A DNA stretch of 64,000 bases, taken from assembly GCA_025642065.1 (NCBI GenBank), contig JAODUP010000011.1, positions 560,001-624,000 on the forward strand, read 5' to 3'. This DNA comes from Paralvinella palmiformis. Its lineage: Eukaryota; Annelida; Polychaeta; Terebellida; Alvinellidae. Position numbers and translations under genes: made by a program. Below, one piece after another: positions 51,511-64,000 of the stretch; the stretch's first letter is position 1, and each line of letters begins with the position of its first letter. The notes beneath the pieces were generated by a model. The model searched no databases, was not told where the DNA came from, and was given only the letters and a program-made list of their open reading frames with translations.

Positions 51511-53570
51511 ACAATTATGTTTGGTAAGTAGAAATGTAATAAGTTGTTTTTGTTTACACATATCACATTAAGCCGACTGTCACGTGGCTGCTTAATTATG
51601 CAGCAGATTATGCACGCATGCTCACTGTTAGCAGATACACTCAAGTTCTACACACAACTAAGCAAAATGTCAACCTCTACGTTTTGATTAATGCATTACT
51701 AAACAAGGACACGCGCACAGACGTGCTGATGACGTCAGTGTGCACGGAGATTAGTAGAGTGAAAATGGACCGAATCGAATATTTATTAAGATACTTTATA
51801 TGGCTCCTGATTGCTGCTAAGTGTGTGACTTTTTGTGCACATGCTAATCTTTCATAAAACTTGCCCGATCATTCTGGGTAACGAATTAGAGTTTACCACC
51901 CACAAAGTCAGACTAAAGTAGTCCAGTCAGTGACAACAATAATTTCTCCAAAAATACAGCTACATTGTTGCAATAAAGATCTAAACGATGAGACATAATG
52001 GTTAGTTACAAAACGTTCGTATAAACAGAACAATTGAAATAGAGTGAGGGCGTCTACATATATACATATATAGTCTTTTCTGTTCTCTTAAAAAAGTGTA
52101 CCCTATTTTATGGGACGAAACAAACGAATTATCAGAAAAGGCAATCCTGAGAAGTGACCCCTTCCAAACAAAATATGTTGCTAAATTTTCCACGACATAT
52201 TATCATCAATAGATAGCAACATCACAAACTTCAAAAACTAAAATATGAAATGGTTGAAATTACTTTTATTCAAAATTTAAAGAAGAAATCATATATTTCA
52301 GAATACGACGAAAATATTCAAAAAATCTTTCAAGACTAATACCATGCCAGTTGCTTATTTTTGTGCATTAATCCATTGTGTGCATTGTTTATTAAAGAAT
52401 GGTGATCCAGAGGGGTAACCACATTCGAGTAAAATATTATTTCGTTTACATTTCGGCTGTCCTTACACCATTATATCTGTCGAAGCATCTGTGTTATATT
52501 AGGTCTATGTGCTTTCTTAAAACTGATATGACGAATAATATCAACTCAAAATCAACATCTCTATTTTCAACTCCTAAATTTTGCCGAAAACTCTAGGTTC
52601 GTGCTCTGATATCAAATCACTACACAAAGTAAAGATCGGATCACGCAGGTAACACCACAGGAAAACATTACCTTCGCATCCCGTAAATACTTAGAGTGAA
52701 CGATACGTGTAAACAAACTATAACATTATATTGCTACTTAAGAGAAACGTTTATATTATCTGTAATACGTTAATTCGGTCCCTTCTATATTTTGATGGAC
52801 TAAATACGCCGCTGTTTACTTCGACATAAATTGGCGCATCGAATGAATGACGTTTCTGGATCAATCCCAATATTGTTATCTTCATGAAAGTGGATAATTA
52901 TTTCCAGATTAAGTAAATGTGTATATGTGTGTGCGTGGGCGCGTGTGTATGTGTGTGTTGGTGTGCGTGCGTGCGTGCGTGTGTGTGTGCGTGCATGTGC
53001 ATGCTCGTTGAAAATAATCACTAAAAAGGCTCGATTATCTTAAAGAAAGGAAGTCTTGTTATAAAAAATGTTTGTTGACTACTTAATTCTTCCTACAATG
53101 AGTGTTAGGTCTGTTTTATGTCTTGTTTTTATGTGTTTTATGTTGATCGTGTAATAAGCTAACAATGTTTTATGATGTTTACTTGAGGCGGCACAATAAT
53201 CAAAGTCATCTGCTTCAAATGGGAAAAAAACGATAACTTACGGCACATACACAACAACAATCTAAGAACTTTAAAGATGATGATTATAACTATTACCACC
53301 ACAACAATAACTAAAATAACAACAACGACAATAACAATTTAGACCAAAATTATAACACAGCAGCACTAGCAGCAACAGAAACAACAACGAAAACAACAGA
53401 AACGATAACAACATCCACAAAATTAACAACAAAAATAATGAGACTAACAACAGTAACAGCAACAACTACGGCAACGATAGTAATAACAACAACAGTAACA
53501 ACAAAACCAATAACAATAACCTGAACGATAACAATATCTTTATCATAAATAATGATAATAGTAATAATTC

Positions 53571-53641
<71 letters not shown>

Positions 53642-53922
53642 GTGAGGACAAAGTGTACCATTAATTGTCGCTACCGTAATGAGTCTTCTAGATTGTACAA
53701 CACGATAACCCACTATAATTACAGTACACTGTACACAGTACAGCATGTGTTAAGTATTGTTTAACACGGGAAGGAATGTAGTGAACGGAAATACTGTGTT
53801 ATGTCACGGTTATCATGATGATAAATAGGAAAACCACAGAACTAGTTAACCAAAGCCGTGATAGGCTGATTATCGCAACTAAAGTATGTATACCAGATGT
53901 TTGTAACAACGCACAGATACAG

Positions 53923-53953
<31 letters not shown>

Positions 53954-55349
53954 TTCAATCAACATAACACATGTCTCAGCATGAAAAGTGGCTTCTCTAT
54001 TTTGGTTTCCTGATGAATCGCCTAGAATTTTAATTAACGATTCGAGATTCTCTATCCCAGTGCCTCATTCCGCACAACTAAAACACACATTTTCCCGAGA
54101 CATATCTTAGTAAAACCATTTCCAATCACAGTGTGTGTGTAGTATATGAACATGTAATACTATATATATATATATATATATATATTGATAATCTGGAACT
54201 CTGAAAACAACTTGTACGTTGAACTTAATCAGGAAACTGACTGAGGAAGAGACGAATCTCACGGTCCCATGTGTGTGTGTGTTATCAGTACCTCCGACCA
54301 ACATTCCAGGTGTGACAACAACCAGATACTCGCGCTACTGGCTGTACTCAGCAGTAAGTGCACGAAACCACTAAGACGGACGGCGGCTGTACTCTCGGCA
54401 AGTACACAAAATCAAAAATACCCCCTCACCACAAACTAACACACACACACGGTACAGCTTATAAAATATTAGCCAACCCTTTTTGAGGATAACAATTCAG
54501 TGTACCGATTGACCCTTGAAAGTGCGCCCTATCTCGGCCAATTCTAAACACCACAAAACGCCAAGAACCCGATAACGAAAAAACCATCTAATGGCCATTC
54601 AAGCCTTCAGGGGGGAGCCCCATCAAGCTAGTTAGTCACAGAACCCCCCCCCCCCATATATCCGGCTGTACCCAGACCAGTCTGTGTACGGAGTGGTTAT
54701 ATAGGCAAGACCTGTAGGCGGCTGAGAGTAGCCCGGCTATTACGGGAACTCCCTTATCTCTGTTTCAGTTCTTATCTCTGATGTTTTATCTCTCGGTTAT
54801 ATAACCAGAATTGGTGGCTGTCTGGTATCTAAGACACGCCCACTCACTGTCTGGGCGCCGGTCTCGGGCGTGATGTCCTTCCCTTTGTAGTGCTACGCCA
54901 TCGTCTGTGCCGAGCTACCAAGTTCGTCTGGATTCTTGGAACACGTACGCCGTTCTGAATGGATAGTCAGACAGAGAGAGAGAGAGCGAGCGAGAGAGAC
55001 ACACACACGGACGGACGGACAGACAAACACACCAAGACCAAGTATATATATATGTACACTATAAGTCCGGTATCTTTATTAGAAGATTGGTTTCGTCGTC
55101 TAGAGGGCGGTACAAACATATAGTGATATACCGTAAAGTGCACTTAAATCGAACATGATCGGGCCAACTTGTATTACTCGAACGGTGTACGTATTTAAAA
55201 ATAATTTATAGTAAATCTTGAAGTGCTCCCAAAAAACTTCGGTATAGGTCAATTCTATTTAATACTTATCGGTTTAAGTGCACATTACAGTAGTTTCCTA
55301 ATGTAGAACCGACATTTATTTTATGGTGTGCTCTAATTACAATAATGTA
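51511..55349. other. Intergenic region between FAM20B-like and NOX genes
   Basis: No convincing gene. It holds GT/GC alternations at 52917-52995, AAC-rich cryptic repeat at 53275-53520, (TTA)n at 53571-53641 and (TA)n at 54162-54185. A less AT-rich stretch at 54650-54960 resembles promoter sequence but has no linked exon. Confidence 0.45.
53571..53641. repeat. (TTA)n microsatellite
   Basis: About 23 perfect TTA units. Confidence 0.97.
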
Positions 55350-55381
55350 TTATCAAGACTGATTGGTGGTTATTGGTGTTG

Positions 55382-55583
55382 TGACGTCAGGGCTCTGTGT
55401 TGCTGTGGAACTGATCGCTATTGGTCAACACTTTGTGACGTCAGCGGCGTGTTGTAAGACCAATCGTGATTGGCGGAGAAGGTCGAAGTCAATGGGTCTG
55501 GTTATGCGATAGGTGGCGTGTGCCTAACGGACGATGGTCAGTGGTGTCCAATAGTAGACTGTATCCGGTTATATATGACGTCA
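55382..55583 (+). promoter_or_regulatory. NOX upstream region with three CRE palindromes
   Basis: TGACGTCA occurs perfectly at 55382-55389, 55436-55443 and 55576-55583. The last is five bases before the NOX start codon. CCAAT boxes in both orientations lie among them (around 55420, 55460, 55469 and 55548), and a tatata stretch precedes the final CRE. This is the arrangement of a CREB/ATF- and NF-Y-type promoter. Binding is inferred only. Confidence 0.65.
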
Positions 55584-55587
55584 CAAA

Positions 55588-56902
55588 ATGGACAGCTCGT
55601 GGTGGGTTAATAGCGGATTGAGATACGTGATTATTGTAAGTATGTTTTATTATTGCCTAATCACAATTCGCTATAATGAACTCATTACAAATTATATGGG
55701 CATCTCCATGGCATAACTGGTAATAGGGTTGACCATTTATATCTAGTATCTGGGTTCAAATACCGACTGAGTTCTGACTGAAAGGTATTTCATCTTTCAC
55801 TTCGTATCACTCAGCACAAAATTTGTAATTAATATTAGTTGCCCAATAATAACTTTTAAATTATTCCATAAAACTTTATGGAGGGTATTTTTACGTTGTA
55901 GTTTTGCGTTGTTGATCGTAAAATATTTCACAAAGTGGAGCTTGTTATATATAACATAGTCCTTATAATAATAACACACACACACACACACACACACGAG
56001 AGGGAGAGGGGGGTGGTAGGCTTGTTAATTATATTGCCTTGTCGTTTATACCGTACGTATTAGGATATTTATTTTATATTCGGTACATCTCGTTTTATTT
56101 AGGTCAGGCTATGTTAATTTAGGTCAGTGTCAGTATAAAATCTCTCTCTCAGTCCCGTTTTATATGTCCTGTGATTTAGTTTGGGTAACTTGATACAGCT
56201 TTAACTTAGCTGACAATGCTGAAATTGTTGTTGTTGTTGTTGTTGTCGTCGTCGTAGTCGTCATTCGTTCATTGTTAGTTTCTTTATTTGAGACATATCG
56301 TTCAAATTAGAACATTTAATTTTACATTTAAGATTTTACCCAAAATTACTGGCTCTGATAAGTATCTTCATGGTCTCTTGGTGTTGTATTTACCCCCCCC
56401 CCACTTCCCCCCACATCGTCCTGTATCACCCGTACTTTATCACTCATAGTGAAGTAATAACGAAATGTTATCGTTGTTGGTATAATTATTTATGTTGTTG
56501 TTGTTGTTGTTGTTGTTATAATATATTGAATTGTTCTCTGTCTTCATCATCATTATCCCAATAATAATAATCATCATCATGATCACCTACCACCCCCACC
56601 CACCATCGCCACCACCATCATCATCATCATCATCATCATCATCATGGTTACTTAATTCACATTAGGGGAATGTCGATGTGTGTCTGACATTCTTCCGATG
56701 CATCTACGAATGATTCCAGTTCTCAGTCGATGAACCCTGTCTCTGATGTCCGTATAAACACAGACATCTGGATCATTGGGAAGTGGGGAGGTATCCCAAC
56801 TAAGCCTTCTTTATTGCACTGCTAGCGGACCAGCAACACTGAGTGATACACACTAATAAACTAGACCACCCTACGATATCCGACTGAGAGTGACCCCCCC
56901 CC

Positions 56903-56949
<47 letters not shown>

Positions 56950-58138
56950 CAAACATACCAGGTCAGGAAAATTCGAAGAATTTTTATCTATTTTTTAATT
57001 TTCTAAAACGTTCTTGTCTTGACGTCAGCTAAAATAAGTGATGACTGTTAGACACAACTGACGGGGGGGGGGGTAACGTACGTCACTCAGGGTACTGCCC
57101 TCTGTGTGTGTGTGGGGGGGGGGGATATAACGTTCACGTATGTGTCAAAGTTGTTTTGAAGTAGTATGAGTCTAAAGAACAGCGTTTGTTAGACAGCTGT
57201 CTGTTAGTGGATTTTTGTTAGACGCCGACCGTGTCTGTTAGACAGTGTCTGTTAAAAGCCCTATCCTAGATAGAGTGTCTACCTTAAGTAAAACAATATA
57301 TGTCTAACAATCAGTAGGCCGTACCTAGATTTATTATAATCTGTCTAGTAGACAGTGTTAGTAGACGCTATCTATAACATGCGATGTCTAATAGACGGTG
57401 GTAGATCCTACAATAGAAGTTGATTTATGATAACTTATGAGTGGAAGTTGAACGTAAACAATAAAGGTGAGGTCATCTTAATTCTTTAAGCAATAACAAT
57501 CTGTTTGATGTCAACACATAACAATCAAAATTTTAATCACTAATAATATGTGATAATTTAAAAAGGGTTTAACTCTGTTTAGAGTGCCATCACCTCTTTG
57601 AAATAGCCAATAACGAGCTTAAATGTTCTAATTAGTAACTATAACCATAGACTATTGGTCCTGGTCCGTAAAATACTGATTTTAACCGAATCCTAAATAA
57701 GTTAACGTACGAGTGATGAGTCATTGTTTAAGGCCAACATTTAAGTCATTACTAAACGTAAAACATCAGTTTATTTTCTTTGGCCTTGACCACGTGCTTT
57801 ATTATGAACTTAAAAGGTAACATCTCGCCCAGTATGGCGGACATTCACCTAACATAAAAAGTTTACTTTTATTGTTTAGCTTCTGTGTTTATGTTTTATT
57901 CAGTGAAAATAATTACCTATTATGGTGTTTTGTTTGTGGTTTAAACTGTTTGGTTTTATTGGTGTTTTGTGAGGGTTAATAAAGAGATTACAGTTTTAGG
58001 GCTTCCTTAATTGGTTAGTTTAGTATACCGATATCCCGAGTAACACTCAAAAGCTGGGTTATAGGATTATTATGCATGTTGTCATGCATCCCCCCCCACA
58101 CACACCATTATCATCACCACTCGTGTATGTTTTATGAA

Positions 58139-58208
<70 letters not shown>

Positions 58209-59240
58209 CACTATAAACGTGTCTCATTTCGTTGTATGTGTTCATGTTTATGTCTCCACATATTATATACATATTTATATATTACTCAGGTAATATGGCT
58301 GATGGTAAACTCTGGCCTGATGTGGTACACATACAATAAATATAAATACTCTCCGGAATTCTTCTACCTGCACGAGATATTGGGAGTAAGTATACTCACT
58401 CACTGACTCACTGACTCTCTCACTGACTGACTGACTGACTCACTCACCCATGTGCTTGTGTTCCGTTCGCTTGGGTCATTCACTCAGACGCTTCATGCAC
58501 ACACAAATGCGTGTACTCGTGTAATGCGTACACACAACTAAACACAGGAAACATATACGCGCGAGCGCACGTGCCGCGAATCCTTTAAATTGTTCGATTA
58601 CAATCCATTACATCACCGTATTTAAATATAATTGACATATCACCATGGTAACATGTCGTTGTCTACCGGGGGGGGGGGATCGGGACATAAAACAGTCATA
58701 GATCTATCGCAGAAATATGATCACGTGATCACCGTCACGTTTTATCTTTTTCAGACTGGCCTCTGTTGGTCACGTGGTACAGCGGCTGTAATTAACCTGA
58801 ACCTCGCCGTGTTGTTAGTACCTATGTGTCGGGCGATATTCGGGGCTGTACGACGACCTGGTTCTGTGGTATGTCGATATTATACACGACTAAAACTTTT
58901 GTTTGACTAATGTTTGTTATCTAATAAGTTGATGACTAGAGGTTTTATTATAATCCTAAACTGACTAATACCTTAACCAATAAATTCACTAATAAACTAA
59001 TGACTGGACCCAAGGACTGTCAGGGACTGTTATGGTGGATTATAGGCCAGTAATCCAGTTAAACTGATAACTAAAGACATAATGCTTCACGGGATGTTGA
59101 GTACTTTGATGAACGGCGAGGGCTTATCATGGATTATTGAGTACTTATTAAACAGTTAAGAGACAACATAATCCGTCACTAATTGGACATTGGTACTGGG
59201 ATATACATCTGCATTAATTTCCTCGGGAGGGGGGTCGATG

Positions 59241-59285
<45 letters not shown>

Positions 59286-61528
59286 GATAGGTTTGGGAAT
59301 AGAGGAGTTTATTATTAGTTATAAATCCAGGTAACCTTCAAAACTGCATAAAACGAAAACGAATTACGACTTATTATACGCCAATTTGAGGCTCGTCGTT
59401 TTAAGTTCATCGATTTATGATGACGTCAGAATAATAAGAATAATAATAATGTCCGAAATGGCAGTTATATTACGTGGTGGCAACCTCAAATGAGGGAAAT
59501 GCAAATGGTCTATAATTTACAGCTTCCCCACGGAGACTAATTAAATTTAGAATTTAGAATAAATGGCATGTTCGGTGGAGAAAACCTTGCCAGTTGCCTG
59601 GCTGGAGGAAAAACTCCTCCTACTATAGTGCCACTGCCGAGGCGCGAACCTACGACCTCCCGTACAGAATGACCATAGCCATAGGTAAATAGAATCACGC
59701 TCTACCGATGTGGCCGAAGAGGCATAATCTAAGCATACGATTATGTTTGAAAATTATCGTAGTTCTGACTATAAAAAAAATATTTTACGTGGAGTCTGGC
59801 GCCGGTGAACCGGTGAGCATTTATCATCAGGTTAAGTAGTGTCAATTGCTCGAAGCATTTGATGGTAAATAGATAAGTTGCTATGGAATTTTGTGGGTTG
59901 TTGTAATTAATATGACAAGCCAACGTGTGAGTATTGTGTACACCGTGATCGCACACAGAAAGAAAGTACACCTGACTAATGTTCTTATTAAATTAATATG
60001 ACTTTCCTATATCACTGTTGGTAGTATACTGTAATAGAGGTGGTGCGCTCGAATGCCAGTGTTGTCTAAATTTGTAGGTTGTTTCACCTAGCAATAAAAG
60101 ACTGACCGTACCATATAAATTCCCTAAAAGTAGTCCCTTGGTTGGTGTCCTAATTGTGTCCAATGCCCAAATTAAGTAAAGTAATCCTGTTTTAATTTAA
60201 TAATAATATTATTGCTGTAACGTGCAGTCCATTTTGGCTGAATTTCACACTACAGTCTCGGGTTAGAAGTCTAATAATTACTGTGTTTTATGGCGACTTA
60301 CACGTATAGTGGCCAATAAATGTCTTACTGAAAAGATGTATTTATGTTATTTACCAGCTATATTTCGATTTTATTTATAGTCTGTTAATGGTATGCCATA
60401 ATTTTGCATTTAATAGGAATGGCATAGACTTTATCCAATATATATATATGCTACTAAACTAAGTAAAATTCAGCGCGATTTGCATGGTTGTCATGGTCCG
60501 ACCTGTTCAAACTTATTTTTTGTAGAACCTTTGCCATCTGACATGAAGATGTGAATAGATCAAATCAATGATCACATAGATTATAATTCAATGGCTGATT
60601 CCTATTATTGTAACATTGGTATTTATGCATGCTATCTTGTATTGAAAGTGAATTAACTGTTTTATTTTCTGAATCAGCCATTCGTGCAATGTTTACTGCA
60701 TGTAAATGTCAAGGGTGGTAATACGCTAATATAATTTTAGAAAATTATTTAATAATATACAGGTGGTACATATATGATTGGTTCCCAGGTACAAATTATT
60801 CCAAAACTCTACATTAAATATTTAAAAAAAATCTTCATTAAAATCAATTTCAGCTAAAAGTTTAATTTTAAAATCATTTATTTAATCCATTGAAACTCAT
60901 GCTAAAATATCTCCTACAAGTCAGCATGAATAACTAAGGCTTAGCTGTGTCATTCATCTGGAGAGATAGGTCCGCTCAATCATTGGGTTATATCCTGATA
61001 AATATTGTGTTAAATCCTTTAGAAAGCTAGACACAATCGTTCAGCTGAAATACTAGTCTCAGTCTTAGTTTAATATGAAATAATTTGCTGAAAGATTTCC
61101 GTTATTTACCGTAAGTGAAAAGGCGCCTTCCCCCGTTAATCGTGGGCGCCATAGCTGTTTCTAACCCGAGACCGCAGTTGGTAACCGATTCAACGCATTT
61201 CGCTTGGATCAGTCTATCGAGTCCCACTTGATGAGGAATATCTGTTTTATCCAGTTAGAAACGAAAATGTTAAATATTCTAATATAAAATCATAATAGGG
61301 GAGCAAACATTTTGAAAAGGATGCTCTGAATTCTATAACAAAACAACAACAACAATAATAATAATAATAATAATAACTTTTATTATTATTATTATTATTA
61401 TAACTGGTAGCGTAGTTGCCCTCTAGCACCAAGGTTCAAACCCCGGCCAGGATATGTCTGACGGGTATTTCATCTTTCAAATTGCCTCATTACCTTTAGT
61501 ATTATATATGCATAAAATTGGCCCTAAG

Positions 61529-61579
<51 letters not shown>

Positions 61580-61713
61580 TGCGTTCTGTTGTTAATCCGC
61601 AGAGGTGGTCACACACAGGAGAACAATTCCAACAAACACAGGTGTGAGCTGAAATTGAACCCACAATCTTACGGTTCGCAACAGTGTTCTAACCGGTGCA
61701 CCATCAGAATGCC

Positions 61714-61749
<36 letters not shown>

Positions 61750-61849
61750 AATATATATCTTCAGGTACCAATGAGGACAATAAGGATTGCCATTGATCAT
61801 TGTAAAGGATTCCACGTGTTCTATGCTTATATAATTGTTGTCGCTTCAG
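55588..61849 (+). CDS. NADPH oxidase (gp91phox/NOX family), 5' part
   Basis: Membrane flavocytochrome that passes electrons from NADPH to oxygen. Four exons are visible: 55588-55635, 58290-58385, 58755-58868 and 61765-61849 (phases 0, 0, 0, then 1). They encode the first 114 residues. The order follows NOX1-4. It has a short N-terminal start (MDSSWWVNSGLRYVII), a first membrane helix, KYSPEFFYLHEILG, then the conserved RGTAAVINLNLAVLLVPMCR (about 55-74). IDHCKGFHVFYAYIIV follows, in which His103 lines up with the first haem-binding His of NOX2. There are no EF hands before the oxidase core, which argues against NOX5 and DUOX. The remaining haem histidines, FAD and NADPH domains must lie right of the window. 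Introns 1 and 3 are rich in repeats. Confidence 0.87.
55698..55817 (+). repeat. SINE family B, diverged copy
   Basis: It has a head-like gggcatctccatggcataac, a B-box-like gggttcaaataccgac and the middle ctgaaaggtatttcatcttt. The 3' block is missing. It lies in NOX intron 1. Confidence 0.6.
56880..57122. repeat. C/G homopolymers with CA, GA and GT runs
   Basis: It contains a CCCCCCCCC-CACACA-GAGAGA block at 56895-56949 and G runs at 57062-57073 and 57112-57122. The G runs might form quadruplexes. Confidence 0.85.
57185..57396. other. Cluster of GTCT/AGAC motifs in NOX intron 1
   Basis: About 13 GTCT or AGAC tetramers fall within roughly 210 bases. Several are arranged as gtctgttagacag or gtctagtagacag inverted pairs. 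They resemble Smad-binding elements, whose core is GTCT/AGAC. The function is unknown and a decayed repeat array is equally possible. Confidence 0.4.
58139..58204. repeat. (ATCT)n/(AT)n microsatellite
   Basis: About seven ATCT units pass into about 38 bases of TA, just upstream of NOX exon 2. Confidence 0.93.
59243..59281. repeat. (AT)n microsatellite
   Basis: About 39 bases of AT units in NOX intron 3. Confidence 0.93.
59430..59725 (-). mobile_element. SINE family C, near full-length
   Basis: Read on the minus strand, it starts tcttcggccacatcggtaga (tRNA-like A box) and has a B-box-like ggttcgcgcctcgg. The body includes ggaggagtttttcctccagc (a small hairpin), ctggcaaggttttctccacc, tagtctccgtggggaagctg and ccctcatttgaggttgccac. 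It ends with an (ATT)-rich tail. The 3' half matches 9064-9240. It lies in NOX intron 3. Confidence 0.85.
61403..61531 (+). repeat. SINE family B, partly diverged
   Basis: A head fragment actggtagcgtagttgccc is followed by a B-box-like ggttcaaaccccgg, gatatgtctgacgggtattt, tgcctcattaccttta and gcataaaattggccctaaga. It is flanked by (ATT)n on the left and (TA)n on the right. Confidence 0.65.
61532..61575. repeat. (TA)n microsatellite
   Basis: About 44 bases. A second TA tract lies at 61718-61745 directly before NOX exon 4, and a TA/GT compound at 61867-61935 follows it. Confidence 0.93.
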
Positions 61850-61866
61850 GTTAGTGTGACGTCGTG

Positions 61867-61935
<69 letters not shown>

Positions 61936-61938
<3 letters not shown>

Positions 61939-62879
61939 GCGAAGACTGTTTATAACAAGACCTGTTACTTGATGTTTTTTTAAAATATATAATATTGTTT
62001 TCAGTAAAAAACTTTTCCACATACAAAAGAAAACAGGCTGTGAAATGACTTAAACTACGTTCAATTATTTTCTAATCAGCTTTGAAGTGATTGCAAATAG
62101 TAGGCTGTGAAGTGATTGGGCTGTGAAATGGCTTTATTTAGTTCCACGGCTTTTTTTTTTTTTTTTTTGATGTCATGCGTACACAATTAAAGTGTTAATT
62201 CGCAAGAGAGTATGTGCTCAAGTAACAAATAGTACTAGTATTGGCAATTCATTTCAACCATGCGGCACACAGGTACACATTCCCATGTGTACAACCAGGG
62301 AGCTATTTATTATCTGAAAAGCGCACCCATCCGCTAGGTGCGCTACTGGTTCAAAATCCAAAATGGCGCGTCCAGAGTAAGCGAGCGCACAAGGGAAATA
62401 TCCTTCTACTAGCCAAATAAGTAATAAAGTCACGAAAGGTCTGTTCCACGGGCTCACTACATGCATGCTAACAGTCCCTAACCCTCTAATCCGAGCATGC
62501 GCAGTTGACCGATTTTGGCGGTAGCAGGATTATTCCCATGATCTCTATCGTAACACCTCTCTCTATATAAGCTCTCGGTATAAAGTACTAATATACTAAG
62601 TTAATACTAACAGATTATATTCAATCTGTTCTGTCTCAAGTGTCTTAATTCACTTATGTTATAATTTAATAACAAAGCGCTAACTAGCTAAAACGTTGGT
62701 ACAAATAGTTTAAAGTTAAGAGCTTTGAAAATGAGAGTTAACAGCCTGTACACTCCGACGTGTCGTCAGTCTCCCGGGAGGTATTTTGTTTACAGTTGTC
62801 CCGTGATAGACGTATCATGTTCTATCTGATATTGGGATGAAGTCAATTGTGATGAGCACAAAATGAAATTAAACTATTA
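61936..62879. other. NOX intron 4, non-repetitive part
   Basis: A poly-T run lies at 62151-62169. There are no exon-like segments matching the next expected NOX residues. Confidence 0.45.
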
Positions 62880-64000
62880 TCATTATTGCTACTATAACTA
62901 CTACACAATAACAAAAACTACTACTACAAATACTATGACTATTATAAGTACTACTCCTACTACTATAACTACTACATAACAACAACTACTACTACTCCTA
63001 CTACTGCTGTTATGAATGAGAAGGCAACCACTACTACTACTACTAGGATTATTATAAGTACTATTACTACTTCTACTACTATTACTACTGTAACTACTAT
63101 TATTACTATGACTACTCTAACTACTACTACCATTATTACTACCAAAACTACTATAACAATTACTGTTACTACTATAACTACTACTGCTACTACTATAACT
63201 ACTAATACTACAACAACCAGTATTACTACTACTAGTACTACTACTACAACTACCACTATGACTACTATAACTACTGCTACGACTACTACTATGACTATTA
63301 CAACTACTACTATAAATACTACTACTACTACCGCCACCACCACCAGTATTACTACTACTACTATTATGACTACAATAATTACTACTACTACTACTACTAT
63401 GACTACTACTACTACTACTATTACTATAGCTACTACTATTACAGCTAATATTACTACTACAATCAGTATTACTACTACTACTACCACCACTCTGACTACT
63501 ACAACTACTATAACTACTGCTACGACTACTACTATGACTATTACAACTACTACTATAAATACTACTACTACTATCACCACCACCACCAGTATTACTACTA
63601 CTACTATTATGACTACAATAATTACTACTACTAATACTATGACTACTACTACCCCTACTACTATGATGATGATTGATGTTTTACGGCCACTTTTGTGCAC
63701 AAGGTAGACTAAATGGGCCGAGCGACCTCCAAAGGTAATGAGACGAAGTGAAAGACGAAACAACCTTCAGATATGCCCACGCCGGGATTCGAACACGGGT
63801 GGTAGTGATCTGTGGTCCAACCCGCTACCACTAGACCAAGGAGGAGCCCCCCACTACTACTATTAGTACTACTACTATTACTATAGCTACTACTATTACT
63901 ATTACTACTACAACCAGTATTACTACTACTACTATTATGACTACAATAATTACTACTACTACTACTACTACTACTATGACTACTACTACCACTACTACTA
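62880..64000. repeat. CTA/ACT-rich satellite with higher-order duplication
   Basis: Over 900 bases are built of imperfect ACT triplets with ATG, ATT and ACC variants. A block of about 247 bases recurs: a phrase with cagtattactactactacta and attatgactacaataatt appears near 63342, 63589 and 63915. A family B SINE interrupts the array before the third copy. The open frames on both strands here are by-products of the triplet repeat. Confidence 0.95.
63665..63847 (-). mobile_element. SINE family B inside the CTA satellite
   Basis: Read on the minus strand: gctcctccttggtctagtgg, a B-box-like gttcgaatcccggc, gtgggcatatctgaaggttg, cctttggaggtcgctcggcc, cttgtgcacaaaagtggccg, and a catcaatcatcatc tail. 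It is well preserved and interrupts the trinucleotide array. Confidence 0.92.

Noticed and set aside
51223..51644. Minus-strand ORFs of 74-90 codons
   Set aside because: They arise from the family A SINE. Similar peptides occur at the other copies (for example near 5600) for the same reason.
62972..63763. Long valine/isoleucine-rich minus-strand ORF, and its threonine-rich plus-strand partner
   Set aside because: Both are direct translations of the CTA trinucleotide satellite, and the minus-strand start lies inside a SINE.

Overview
The window looks like AT-rich nuclear DNA from a marine invertebrate, most likely a mollusc. Genes are widely spaced and split by GT-AG introns with good phase continuity. 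Introns are full of AT, GT and CT microsatellites, and several tRNA-derived SINE families and decayed DNA transposons recur across the window. The mollusc assignment is an inference from genome style and protein resemblance. There is no bacterial-style operon, CRISPR array or phage.

Layout, left to right. (1) 488-1000: last exon of a DUF1647-like, possibly glycosyltransferase-related gene that starts outside the window. (2) 2570-3028: a broken LINE reverse transcriptase. (3) 4868-11630: a small heat-shock protein gene, with a textbook heat-shock element and TATA box, a noncoding first exon, and two coding exons 3.7 kb further on. (4) 14765-17510: a DNA transposon with terminal inverted repeats, subterminal repeats and one accessory-type protein. 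(5) 24434-25534: an intronless beta-1,3-galactosyltransferase-family (GT31) gene. (6) 26640-29172: a foldback element, a MITE-like element and a Tigger/pogo transposase split by a SINE. (7) 31089-35914, minus strand: a complete six-exon PGAM5-like gene of 291 codons. Its fourth intron carries a 1,243-bp Tigger element that itself holds a SINE. (8) 39676-49570, plus strand: a complete seven-exon FAM20B-like secretory kinase of 470 codons with unusual catalytic-loop residues. (9) 55588 to beyond the right edge: the 5' part of a gp91phox-like NADPH oxidase, behind a promoter region with three perfect CRE palindromes. (10) 62880-64000: a long CTA-rich satellite interrupted by a SINE.

Several products belong to the secretory or membrane system (GT31 enzyme, FAM20B-like kinase, NOX, perhaps the DUF1647-like protein). 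PGAM5 and the small heat-shock protein are stress-related. Nothing in the sequence shows that these genes are co-regulated. Exon joins were worked out by hand from splice consensus, reading phase and family resemblance, and have no transcript support.
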